A stretch of 36,755 bases of DNA, taken from Deltaproteobacteria bacterium (lineage in GTDB: Bacteria; Desulfobacterota; Syntrophia; Syntrophales; UBA6807). Positions 15,955-23,314 of the stretch are shown in pieces. The stretch spans positions 1 through 36,755 of the forward strand of contig DSDU01000168.1 of the NCBI GenBank assembly GCA_011056835.1, in the 5' to 3' direction. Position 1 is the first letter of the stretch, and each line of letters begins with the position of its first letter. Below the pieces are notes generated by a model. It was not told where the DNA came from and made no database searches. It saw only the letters and a program-made list of their open reading frames with translations. The translations under genes were made by a program, and so were the position numbers.

Positions 15955-16746
15955 ATGGACTTGGGGTTACAGGGGAAAGTGGCTCTCGTTGCAGGCGGGA
16001 GCATGGGGTTGGGCAAGGCGGTTGCAACGGAGTTCGCCCGGGAAGGGGCGCGGGTGGCGATCTGCGCCCTTGATGACCCCGAACTTCCGAAGGCGGCCGA
16101 TGATATCAGGAACACAACAGGCGGGGATGTCTTTGCCGTTCCCGCCGATCTGACCGATATGGATGAGGCCCGGAATTTCGTCAAAAAGTCGGTGGAGCAT
16201 TTCGGGACGGTTGATGTCCTCGTCAATAATGCAGGCGGTCCCCCGTCGGTTCCGCTCATGGAGATCGGCGACGACCTCTGGCATTTCGGCTTCAAGCTCA
16301 ATCTCATGAGCACCATTGCCATGACGACGGCGGCTGTGCCCATCATGAAGGAAAAGAAGTGGGGTCGGATCATCAATATGACGTCTATTTCGGTCAAGCA
16401 GCCCATTGACGGCCTCATTCTGTCCAATACGATCCGTTCCGGTGTCATCGGTTTTGCCAAAACGCTCTCAACGGAACTGGCGCCGTATAACGTTACCGTG
16501 AACAGTGTCTGTCCGGGATATACCTTGACCGACCGGGTGAGAAATCTCTCGAAGGTCGTGGCGGAACGGGAGAACACGACCCCCGACGCAATCGTGAAAC
16601 GATGGGAATCAACCATCCCGATGGGGCGCCTGGGAACCCCTGAGGAATTTGCAGCCCTGGTGGCTTTTCTTGCCTCGGAGCGGTCGGGATACATCACCGG
16701 CGCCGCCATTCAGATCGACGGCGGGTGGTATAAGGGAGTAATGTAA
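15955..16746 (+). CDS. SDR-family oxidoreductase with atypical active site
   Basis: A 263-residue Rossmann protein of the short-chain dehydrogenase/reductase superfamily, close in form to FabG-like 3-oxoacyl reductases. The cofactor loop is VAGGSMGLGKA (about 12-22), followed by LVNNAGG (89-95) and the C-terminal GAAIQIDGGWYKGVM typical of FabG relatives. The active-site YxxxK is absent: the aligned segment reads SNTIR, with Ser157 for Tyr and Arg161 for Lys, after MTSISVKQPIDG. This SNxxR variant occurs in a recognisable SDR subset, so it is probably not a sequencing error, but normal Tyr/Lys catalysis cannot apply. The ribosome site is AAGGGGG. The gene has heptad arrays on both sides and no obvious operon partner. 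Substrate unknown. Confidence 0.85.
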   Translation: MDLGLQGKVALVAGGSMGLGKAVATEFAREGARVAICALDDPELPKAADDIRNTTGGDVFAVPADLTDMDEARNFVKKSVEHFGTVDVLVNNAGGPPSVPLMEIGDDLWHFGFKLNLMSTIAMTTAAVPIMKEKKWGRIINMTSISVKQPIDGLILSNTIRSGVIGFAKTLSTELAPYNVTVNSVCPGYTLTDRVRNLSKVVAERENTTPDAIVKRWESTIPMGRLGTPEEFAALVAFLASERSGYITGAAIQIDGGWYKGVM

Positions 16747-16750
16747 AACA

Positions 16751-16785
16751 GGCTCAGGGCCCGGGGCACAAGGCACAAGGGCACG
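16751..16785 (+). repeat. Degenerate heptad array downstream of the SDR gene
   Basis: Five consecutive heptads in one register: GGCTCAG, GGCCCGG, GGCACAA, GGCACAA, GGGCACG. It begins 4 bases after the SDR stop codon and has the same orientation as the array upstream of the gene. Confidence 0.8.
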
Positions 16786-16911
16786 ACGCGGGAAATGAAG
16801 ATCGGGAAAGAGAAAACGAAAAGAGCAACAGGCACATAAAGAAACGTGCTTCGAGCACCGTGAATCGTCGAGAGCCGGAAAGACACGGCCCCTCGTTTTG
16901 TGCCGATTTCC

Positions 16912-18615
16912 TTATGCCTTCCGCCATGCGCCTTTCGCCGGTATTTTTCCCATGACCGCCCCTTCAATCTTTTCGAGAAGGGGGGGGAACGTTTCCGGTT
17001 TCATGGCGGAAATGGGGAGCGCGTCGAAGCGCCTGCTCAGGTTGCCCAGAACAGTCTTGTCGGGAAACAGGTCTTCCTTGTTGAAGACGCGAATGCTTTT
17101 CTTATGGGACAGGCCCAGGTCGTCCAGGATCGTTTCCACGGCAGTGATCTGCTCTTCGAAATCGGGATTGCTCACGTCGATGACGTGAAGCAGGAGATCC
17201 GCTTCGTTGAGTTCCTCAAGGGTGGCACGGAATGCCGCGACGAGTTCCTTCGGGAGATGCCGTATGAACCCGACCGTGTCGGTGATGACGGCTTCCGTGT
17301 CCCGGGGAAAGCGGAGTCGCGAACTTTTCGGGTCGAGCGTGGCGAAGAGGAGATCCTCGACGAGGACATTGCTCTGTGTGAGCGCGTTCAGCAGTGTCGA
17401 CTTTCCCGCATTGGTATACCCCACGATTGATATGACGGGGAGATACATGCGTTGCCGCCTGCCACGCCGCTGTGCCCGTCCTTTCCTGATCGCAGCAAGT
17501 TCTTTTTCGAGACGGTCGATTCGTTCCCGGACCCGCCTCCGGTCGATTTCCAGTTTCATTTCGCCCGGTCCCCGTCCGCCGATACCTCCGGCGAGTCTCG
17601 ACAGGGCGGAATCCCGTTTGACGAGACGGGGGAGGCGGTACTTGAGCTGGGCCAGTTCAACCTGGATTTTCCCTTCCCTGCTGTGAGCCCGCTGGGCGAA
17701 GATATCGAGAATGAGCTGGGTCCGGTCGATGACCTTCAGATCGGTAAAATCCGTAATGGATCGACTCTGAGCGGGACTGAGTTCATGGTCGAAAATGAGC
17801 AGATTCGCACCGATCTGGAGGGCTCGAATGACGATATCCGACAGCTTTCCCCGCCCGATGACGAATTTCGGGTCGATCTGCCGGCGGTACTGCATGGCGG
17901 AGTCGAAAACCTCGACGCCGCAGGATCGGGCGAGTTCTTTCAGTTCGCCGAGTGAACGTTCGCCGTCGAAGAGGGGGTCCGTTTCCACCCTGACGAGAAT
18001 GGCCCGATCGATCCGGTCGACACGCCTGGTTGTCTGCTGCCGGGCAAGTTCCTCTTCAAGCGCCTGGATGAAATCAAGAAAGTTCATGTCCAGATCCCCC
18101 GGTCGAACGGGGTCAAGGAGCAGCCAGTAGTTCCCCTCCGGATTTTCAGGGATCACATGAGCGGCGTAAACGAGGCCGGGGATGCCCTTTTCGCCGACCT
18201 CGACGGCGGCGATGAAGTCGAGACGAAGCAGAGCCAGGTCGGTCAGGTCGTCCCGGGTAAGCGGCTCGCCGTTCAGGTGCGTGTGGATCAGCCGGAGGCC
18301 TTTGAGACGGGTTGAGGCGGCGCGGAAGCCGTCGAGGCCCGGAATGACGATTTCCCTGTGGTTGCCCACGATAACAAAGGCAATGTCTCCCCGCCTTCCG
18401 ACGAGTACCCCGATCTGGCGGTTGATCCGGTGGGAGAGTTCCGTCAGATTCCGGGCGAATTCATGGGTGAGGACGCGATCCGGCGGAATGCTCCTGCGAT
18501 AGAGCCGTTCGATGTTTGTGATGTCTTCCGACCTGAGGCCGGAAGTGTTGCCGAAGATTTTGTTTATGGCAATCTCCTGTTTCAGGCTGAGGGCGAAGGT
18601 CGATGACAGGCTCAA
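16912..18615 (-). CDS. hflX: GTPase HflX (long form), start uncertain
   Basis: HflX is a GTPase that binds 50S/70S ribosomes and splits stalled or heat-damaged ribosomes. The G domain shows GYTNAGKS (G1, about 399-406), LFATLDP, DTVGFI (G3, 446-451) and FNKED (G4). The preceding HflX domain has SRLAGGIGGRGPGEMKLEID and the coiled-coil region rich in Arg and Lys. An N-terminal extension of about 190 residues, present in many long HflX proteins, starts normally near NKIFGNTSGL. No ATG, GTG or TTG exists there: the codon in that place is ATA (18567-18565), six bases after AGGAG. The next in-frame start upstream is TTG at 18615, inside a heptad array and without a ribosome site. The coordinates use that TTG; the true start may be the ATA, which would give 551 residues. 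Confidence 0.88.
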   Translation of the reverse strand: MSLSSTFALSLKQEIAINKIFGNTSGLRSEDITNIERLYRRSIPPDRVLTHEFARNLTELSHRINRQIGVLVGRRGDIAFVIVGNHREIVIPGLDGFRAASTRLKGLRLIHTHLNGEPLTRDDLTDLALLRLDFIAAVEVGEKGIPGLVYAAHVIPENPEGNYWLLLDPVRPGDLDMNFLDFIQALEEELARQQTTRRVDRIDRAILVRVETDPLFDGERSLGELKELARSCGVEVFDSAMQYRRQIDPKFVIGRGKLSDIVIRALQIGANLLIFDHELSPAQSRSITDFTDLKVIDRTQLILDIFAQRAHSREGKIQVELAQLKYRLPRLVKRDSALSRLAGGIGGRGPGEMKLEIDRRRVRERIDRLEKELAAIRKGRAQRRGRRQRMYLPVISIVGYTNAGKSTLLNALTQSNVLVEDLLFATLDPKSSRLRFPRDTEAVITDTVGFIRHLPKELVAAFRATLEELNEADLLLHVIDVSNPDFEEQITAVETILDDLGLSHKKSIRVFNKEDLFPDKTVLGNLSRRFDALPISAMKPETFPPLLEKIEGAVMGKIPAKGAWRKA

Positions 18616-18643
18616 GGCGAAGGGCTAAAGGCTAAAGGAAGAG
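18585..18643 (+). repeat. Heptad array overlapping the 5' end of hflX
   Basis: Heptads in the plus-strand register GGCTGAG, GGCGAAG, GTCGATG, then after three bases GGCTCAA, GGCGAAG, GGCTAAA, GGCTAAA, GGAAGAG. It ends 5 bases before the stop of the four-helix-bundle gene and provides the first 10 or so codons of the hflX reading frame as listed here. Confidence 0.8.
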
Positions 18644-18648
18644 GATAA

Positions 18649-19020
18649 TTATGATTCTTTCGATCGTGCCGCAATGAGTATCGCAAGCATTTTTGATATT
18701 TCAATACAACGGGATTCGATTTCTCTATACGTATCGTCGTCAAAATAACCTATTTCCAGTGCTATCATCGCCTGTGTCAACACTTCGGCAGATGAACCTT
18801 TAGCCATGTAAAAGTATCGTATCGCCTGTTTATCCGTATTCAGTTCATCTCCCTCGGCGATATTGCTCGGTATGGATACGGCTGCACGACGCAGTTGGTC
18901 CCGCAATCCGTAGTCTTTTGTAAACTTGCCTTTACCGGTCATATTATAAATAGCGATGGCGAGTTCTTTCCCCTTTTGCCAGACCTTGAGACTTCGGAAA
19001 CCCTTCCCTGTTATATCCAT
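18649..19020 (-). CDS. Four-helix-bundle protein (S23 / 23S rRNA intervening-sequence family)
   Basis: A 123-residue all-helical protein. FRSLKVWQKGKELAIAIYNM, GLRDQLRRAAVSIPSNIAEG, YFYMAKGSSAEVLTQAMIA and SRCIEISKMLAILI are the conserved blocks of the TIGR02436/S23 family. Members are encoded in intervening sequences of 23S rRNA in some bacteria and elsewhere as free genes; a relative (bAvd) assists diversity-generating retroelements. No reverse transcriptase or rRNA is in this window. The gene is boxed between two heptad arrays that are inverted relative to each other (18585-18643 and 19026-19060), with only about 5 bases between each array and the ORF. This suggests it travels or arose with the repeats. 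Function unknown. Confidence 0.9.
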   Translation of the reverse strand: MDITGKGFRSLKVWQKGKELAIAIYNMTGKGKFTKDYGLRDQLRRAAVSIPSNIAEGDELNTDKQAIRYFYMAKGSSAEVLTQAMIALEIGYFDDDTYREIESRCIEISKMLAILIAARSKES

Positions 19021-19025
19021 GCACG

Positions 19026-19060
19026 CTATGCCCTGAGCCTTATGCCTTACGCCTTGAGCC
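19026..19060 (-). repeat. Heptad array between the four-helix-bundle gene and the FmdB-like gene
   Basis: On the minus strand: GGCTCAA, GGCGTAA, GGCATAA, GGCTCAG, GGCATAG. It begins immediately after the stop codon of the FmdB-like gene and ends 5 bases before the start of the four-helix-bundle gene. It is inverted relative to the array at 18585-18643. Confidence 0.85.
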
Positions 19061-19261
19061 TTACTTAAACTTATGCGGACTGACCTTTCGCTCCATGTCG
19101 TCGAGGAACTGGGACCAGAGATTCGTTCTGAAGGCGGTTACCAGCTTCCTGCATTTTTTCCCCTTGCATTCGGGGCACTCGATAGTAATCTTCTCATCGA
19201 TTTTATGGAATACTTCAAATTCGTGGGAGCATTGTTCGCACCCGTACTGATATAACGGCAT
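19061..19261 (-). CDS. FmdB-type zinc-ribbon protein
   Basis: A 66-residue protein with the FmdB/CxxC_CxxC_SSSS zinc ribbon at the N-terminus: MPLYQYGCEQCSHEFEVF (Cys8, Cys11) and IECPECKGKKCRKL with the second CxxC. Such small proteins are common in anaerobes and are presumed regulators or metal-binding accessory proteins; no specific role is established. The C-terminal half (TNLWSQFLDDMERKVSPHKFK) lacks the usual Ser-rich tail. Its TAA stop abuts the heptad array exactly, so the original C-terminus could have been changed by the repeat. Confidence 0.85.
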   Translation of the reverse strand: MPLYQYGCEQCSHEFEVFHKIDEKITIECPECKGKKCRKLVTAFRTNLWSQFLDDMERKVSPHKFK

Positions 19262-19621
19262 ATCTTCACTCCATTGTGTTGTAATATTGGATTATAATAT
19301 TTGTTTATCGCATATTCAACGATTAAATCGCCCGCCGTACTGCGGCAATCGGATTGCACATGAGGAGTCTGCTTTACCATGCCGTGGGTGGTCGGTCAAG
19401 GAATTCAGAGAAACTCGATACAAGGCGTGTCTGCTGTAATACAATCAGCATGCGCTCAGTCGCTGAGCCGCGGCGGTGGTCTCTGTCCGGTGATGCATGT
19501 ATGGTTTTTTCTCTGAGACCTCTGGGTACTCTGTGGTAATTTTTTCATGTACTACTGTGTGCCGAAGTGTGCTGCGCCGAATACACGTATTATTGCGAAG
19601 AGGTATATGGCTGTGCCTCAT
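19262..19621 (+). other. Intergenic region with a nonamer repeat
   Basis: About 360 bases without a credible gene. At 19511-19537 three consecutive nonamers share the pattern CTCTGNGNN (CTCTGAGAC, CTCTGGGTA, CTCTGTGGT), flanked on both sides by T runs. Similar CTCTGTG-type repeats are scattered in many bacterial genomes. No promoter or RNA was recognised. Confidence 0.5.
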
Positions 19622-19655
19622 AAAAAACCCCGGGGAATTTCTTCCCCGGGGTTTT
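19622..19655 (-). terminator. Terminator of the porin gene
   Basis: A perfect inverted repeat, CCCCGGGGAA and TTCCCCGGGG with a four-base loop (19628-19651). It is flanked by A and T runs, so it can work for the porin on the minus strand and also in the other direction. Confidence 0.88.
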
Positions 19656-19683
19656 GATGATCATCGTCAGGTTCGGCGGAACC

Positions 19684-20946
19684 TTAGAAGTTCATCTGGA
19701 GTTTGTGCATGATCAGCCATGCGTCGTCAACCTTGTTGGCTGAATCGCCGCCCTGGAACCAGTCGCCGGTCTTGAAGTAACCGAAGCCGATCCAGTATTC
19801 CAGGTTATCGAAGATCTTGTAGGTCGCTTCGAGGTCGAACTCCCATCCCATATCTTCATCCACGCGGCGTGCGGTGTAGTCCGCCCAGGCATAGGTGAGG
19901 GAGGCATGGAGGTTCAGCTTTTCCATGGGGCTGAAGCCGGCGAAGATCTGGGCCAGCGAGCCGTTGGCGATGCCGGTGCCGGTCTGGTAGCCGGTCACGT
20001 AGCCGAGACCCGTCGTATTGTCATTCCACAGAAGGACGCAGGGGTTGTAGTCGCTGCCGGGGTATCCGAGCTCGATGTCCCTCGTCTTGGGGTCGTCGCC
20101 CTCTCTGAAGGCATACTGGGCGCCCACGTAGGCCGGTCCCATGTTGAACTTGCCGTAGAGGTACCAGGCCTTGCCCTTCCAGTCGTAATCTTTTCCGACG
20201 TCGACGTCGGTCTTGCCGCCGTAGTAAAGGAATTCACCTTCCAGGTAGAGGGGGCCGAAGGTGGCCTTGAAGTAGGGAACGGGAACCCAGTTGGTCGTCT
20301 TCTGGTTGGGATTCTCTTTGTTGATCAGGTAGTAGAAGAGCAGACCGGCCTGGCCGCCGTCCCACTTGTAGATGCCGGCCACGGCGTAGGCGTCGTAGTC
20401 CTCGTCCACGTGACTAGTGCTGGGATCTCCGTCATTCTCATTGAACTTTTCCCAGAGGGCCAGGGCGATCCACGGACCGAAGACGCCGGTGTATTTGACT
20501 CTCGCGCGGCCGTCAGCTTCGGTATCGCCGAAGATCGTTCCCCACACGCCGCCCTGCTGGTAACCCACGTCGAATTTACCGATGTCGGTCTTGGCGGTGA
20601 TGTAGGCCCGGTGCCAGTAGATGTTGTCCTGCGCATAACCCTGGGTACCGGAACTAACATTGATGCGCTCCCAGTCGCCCCAGACGCGGTCCATGGCATG
20701 GAACCGGCTCGTCACGGAGAGGCCCTCCGCCACGTTGAAGACCATCTGGATCCTGAGCCGCTGGTCGTAATAGGCCCTGTTTCGCGACAGGGGCTGATTC
20801 ATCTTGTCATCCGCCGCGGCTTCGTTGTCGTACCAGAAGCCTCTGAGGCGGTAGTACCCGCTGAAGTCTGCATCCACCGCAAAGGCCGGCGCCGTAAAGG
20901 CAAACACGAGGCCCAGTGCGAGCAGCGCTACTAACAGTTTTCTCAT
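19684..20946 (-). CDS. Outer-membrane porin-like beta-barrel protein
   Basis: A 420-residue exported protein. The start at 20946 gives a clear signal peptide (MRKLLVALLALGLVFAF, cleavage after APAFA) and has GGAGGAG 6 bases upstream; an ATG at 20961 would add five residues. The mature part alternates polar and aromatic residues in strand-like stretches (GYYRLRGFWYDN, FDVGYQQGGVWG, YLEGEFLYYGG, AYVGAQYAFREGD, LEYWIGFGYFKTGD) and ends in KLQMNF, with the C-terminal Phe used for outer-membrane insertion. It resembles anonymous Deltaproteobacterial porins; substrate unknown. A rho-independent terminator follows. It is probably an abundant protein, since the terminator and ribosome site are both strong. 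Confidence 0.85.
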   Translation of the reverse strand: MRKLLVALLALGLVFAFTAPAFAVDADFSGYYRLRGFWYDNEAAADDKMNQPLSRNRAYYDQRLRIQMVFNVAEGLSVTSRFHAMDRVWGDWERINVSSGTQGYAQDNIYWHRAYITAKTDIGKFDVGYQQGGVWGTIFGDTEADGRARVKYTGVFGPWIALALWEKFNENDGDPSTSHVDEDYDAYAVAGIYKWDGGQAGLLFYYLINKENPNQKTTNWVPVPYFKATFGPLYLEGEFLYYGGKTDVDVGKDYDWKGKAWYLYGKFNMGPAYVGAQYAFREGDDPKTRDIELGYPGSDYNPCVLLWNDNTTGLGYVTGYQTGTGIANGSLAQIFAGFSPMEKLNLHASLTYAWADYTARRVDEDMGWEFDLEATYKIFDNLEYWIGFGYFKTGDWFQGGDSANKVDDAWLIMHKLQMNF

Positions 20947-21172
20947 ATCATTCTCCTCCAAAAGTGTTTTAGCTTAAACTGTGTTATGTCTCCCCGCTGC
21001 AAGTTTCGGGGAGCTTTTCTCTCCAACCGTTGTACAAGCGTTTCGCCTCCCCCGGCCATCGACCGATCGCCGGCGGGGCGCCTCTGTTCCCGTCCCCCGC
21101 GTCACCCCCTTTCGCCGCTCTTTCTTTCATAGAGCATAGTCGGAGCACACCACCCCGTTTACATTTTTGATA

Positions 21173-21201
21173 CTGGTACCACCGTAACCCGGTGATGTCA
21201 A
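21173..21201 (-). promoter_or_regulatory. Possible porin promoter with a palindrome in the spacer
   Basis: TTGACA (21201-21196) is followed 17 bases later by TACCAG (21178-21173), a poor -10. The spacer holds the palindrome CACCG-GGTTA-CGGTG (21194-21180), which could be an operator. The start codon lies about 230 bases further on, so the leader would be long. The rest of 20947-21222 shows nothing else. Confidence 0.3.
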
Positions 21202-21222
21202 GCCTTTTTTCACCGTCGGTAC

Positions 21223-22932
21223 TTAATTCAGCTTCAAATCGTAGGCCACCAGGACGCTCCGGGGCCTGGTCATCCCCGTGCCCAGCACGAGGGCGAGCAC
21301 CAGCTCCTTGTTGCCGTCATTATCCACGTCCTTGAACTGATAATCGGCGACATAGCCCTGGATGGGACGGGTCTTCCAGTTCTGCACGAATCCGAGGCCG
21401 TCGAACTCCAGGTTATAGATCTCGCTTTTGGTAAAAGTGCTGACGTTTCTGAACAGACGTCCCGTGGCGGACAGATTTTTCACGATGATGATCTCTTTTT
21501 TTCCGTCCCCGGTGGTGTCGCAGGTGAGGATCCTCACGTTGATAAAGGTCTTTCCCTCCTCGTCGGACCAGGTTGACGATCCGGCGCCCCCGGGCTTCCT
21601 GAAGTCGATGCTGTTGCTGCTTCCCCCGAAGACCTCGTCGCTCTTCCAGATCAGTTCGTCGCTTCCGCCGAGGATTTCGATCCTGCTGAGGGGTTTTTCC
21701 GTTTTTTCGAAGATCTTCAGGCGGTCATAGGTATCGAGGGCGATGACCACGTCTTTTCCCCCCAGTCCGACACTGTCGATGGTGAGGCCGTACACGGAGA
21801 GACCCTCCGGGATGGGCATCCGGTTCCCCCGGACATACTTCCCGTCGCTCCATCGTATCTCGTGGATCGCGTTTTCGAAGACGCTGTTGATTCCCCGGGT
21901 CTGTCCGATCAGGAGCGGTCCCTCCCCGGTCGGTATGACCCGCAGAAACCATGGAAGTCCGGAGGCGACGGCGACATAGTTCTCCCCGTCGAATTCAAGG
22001 ACAAACGATGATACTCTGTTATTCACAAAGGCGGTCACGATGATTTCGTCGATGCCGTTGTTGTTGACGTCAGCCACATCGACGGCGATGTTGTTGTCGT
22101 AGGACCTGCCCGATCGCTTGTGAAGCAGTTGCAGCGACGTTCCTTCCTTCTTATAAATCATGACATCGGTTCCGTCGATGACAACGATTTCGTTGGTGCC
22201 GTCTCCGTTGACATCTCCGATATCCATCCCCTTGAATTCCACGGGATAGCGCTGGGTCATCCAGAAGTCTTTCCGGTCAAGGGGGCGTGCGGCGTTGATG
22301 AAATCGGGATTGATCACCGCCGTCAGGGTTCCCTGAGGCGTTTTCAACGCTTCCACCGCCGGGACTCCCGCCGACACGGTCGGCTGTCCTCCCGCGGGCT
22401 GCGTCTGCGCCGGGACGATCGCGGGCTCCGCCGGGGGAGGAATGTACGTGGAGGGAACATGTCCCAGGAGGTGATGCTGGATCTTTCCGGCGAAGGTATC
22501 CATCCTGGGGATGATCTCGTCGAGTCCCCGGCACTGTTCGAAGATGCCCACCGGCGATGTGGCGGCTCCCACATCAAAGAGCTTCCCGTCCAGGCTGACG
22601 CTGTTTCCGATTTTGGTGATGCTTCCCCACACGACGTAATCGGCATTGAGCGACTGCCCGATACCATGCATATCCGCCGCCGTCAGGTCTTTTTTGCCTG
22701 ATTGCTTCATTGATTCAATAACGGCATTCTTGCCGATCACCGCCGTCTGGCCGCCGGCGGCAAGCCTCGATATAAGCATGTCCCAGACGCCGTTTCGCAC
22801 GTAGTCGATATTTTCGGAGCTGTGAATCGAAAAGGGAAGAACGGCGATGGTTTTGACGTCCTTTGCCCATGCCGGGCCCGCAATGAAAAGAACCACGGCG
22901 ACGCACAGGGAAAAGACGAATTTTTTTCTCAT
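21223..22932 (-). CDS. Exported protein with TolB-N/CsgG-like domain and FG-GAP (VCBS) repeats
   Basis: A 569-residue secreted or periplasmic protein. The start at 22932 gives a signal peptide (MRKKFVFSLCVAVVLFIAG, then PAWA) with AGGAG upstream; an in-frame ATG at 23019 would bury it. Residues 25-125 (KTIAVLPFSIHSSENIDYVR, then LNADYVVWGSITKIG and SLDGKLFDV) resemble the lipoprotein/TolB-N-like domains that bind peptidoglycan-linked partners. A Pro-rich linker (about 165-190) follows. The C-terminal part has at least four FG-GAP-like units: DIGDVNGDGTNEIVVIDG (237-254), DVADVNNNGIDEIIVTA, CDTTGDGKKEIIIVKN and FKDVDNDGNKELVLAL, each with a calcium-type DxDxDG loop, likely a beta-propeller. 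Binding partner unknown. Confidence 0.82.
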   Translation of the reverse strand: MRKKFVFSLCVAVVLFIAGPAWAKDVKTIAVLPFSIHSSENIDYVRNGVWDMLISRLAAGGQTAVIGKNAVIESMKQSGKKDLTAADMHGIGQSLNADYVVWGSITKIGNSVSLDGKLFDVGAATSPVGIFEQCRGLDEIIPRMDTFAGKIQHHLLGHVPSTYIPPPAEPAIVPAQTQPAGGQPTVSAGVPAVEALKTPQGTLTAVINPDFINAARPLDRKDFWMTQRYPVEFKGMDIGDVNGDGTNEIVVIDGTDVMIYKKEGTSLQLLHKRSGRSYDNNIAVDVADVNNNGIDEIIVTAFVNNRVSSFVLEFDGENYVAVASGLPWFLRVIPTGEGPLLIGQTRGINSVFENAIHEIRWSDGKYVRGNRMPIPEGLSVYGLTIDSVGLGGKDVVIALDTYDRLKIFEKTEKPLSRIEILGGSDELIWKSDEVFGGSSNSIDFRKPGGAGSSTWSDEEGKTFINVRILTCDTTGDGKKEIIIVKNLSATGRLFRNVSTFTKSEIYNLEFDGLGFVQNWKTRPIQGYVADYQFKDVDNDGNKELVLALVLGTGMTRPRSVLVAYDLKLN

Positions 22933-22995
22933 GGATCTATCTCCTTTGCTCTGGTGCCGTGACGGACACCTTGTGCTGTGAAAATGAATGTTGAA

Positions 22996-23024
22996 CTTTA
23001 ATTGATGAGCGCCGGGCATGTCAA
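22996..23024 (-). promoter_or_regulatory. Probable promoter of the FG-GAP protein gene
   Basis: TTGACA (23024-23019) and TTAAAG (23001-22996) on the minus strand with a 17-base spacer, about 64 bases before the start codon. The -35 is perfect and the -10 weak. Confidence 0.45.
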
Positions 23025-23124
23025 GGAAATTCGCCGCCGCCTGACGCCTCAGGAATTATGGAGACGGTGAAGGACGGGGGGTCAGGGCGAAAGGATATCT
23101 GCATTTCATGCCCCGAAGGCGCTT

Positions 23125-23156
23125 CCGGCGGAGCAGGAAAGGGCATGGTCCGCCGG
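23125..23156. promoter_or_regulatory. Inverted repeat upstream of the acs promoter
   Basis: CCGGCGGA (23125-23132) and TCCGCCGG (23149-23156) form an exact 8-bp inverted repeat with a 16-base spacer, ending 23 bases before the -35 of the acs promoter. It is placed like an activator or repressor site. No T run follows on either strand, so it is not a standard terminator. The rest of the 22933-23179 gap is otherwise featureless. Confidence 0.4.
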
Positions 23157-23179
23157 GGCGGACAGGATAACTTTTTTCC

Positions 23180-23208
23180 TTGACATGGGCACCGTGCTAA
23201 TTTATACT
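23180..23208 (+). promoter_or_regulatory. Strong sigma-70-type promoter of acs
   Basis: TTGACA at 23180-23185 and TATACT at 23203-23208 with a 17-base spacer, a near-consensus match. The untranslated leader to the acs start is about 100 bases and contains a small GAGAC/GTCTC hairpin. Confidence 0.8.
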
Positions 23209-23314
23209 CGCTCGAATTTAAAAAAGGATATCTGTGTCTTGTATAGGAATAGGAAGAGACAAGTGGGTCTCACTAAAGATAACGTGATAAAGCAGAAATG
23301 GAGGTAGTGAGAAG

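Noticed and set aside
16912-18615. hflX as a pseudogene because of its missing start codon
   Set aside because: The frame is open over more than 550 codons with all GTPase motifs intact, so the gene is probably still expressed from a non-standard or repeat-borne start.
15834-19060. CRISPR-like repeats
   Set aside because: The units are 7 bases long and continuous, with no spacers and no cas genes.
19906-20934. 342-codon plus-strand ORF opposite the porin
   Set aside because: It is antisense to a convincing porin with signal peptide and C-terminal Phe, has no recognisable domain, and arises from the codon bias of the real gene.
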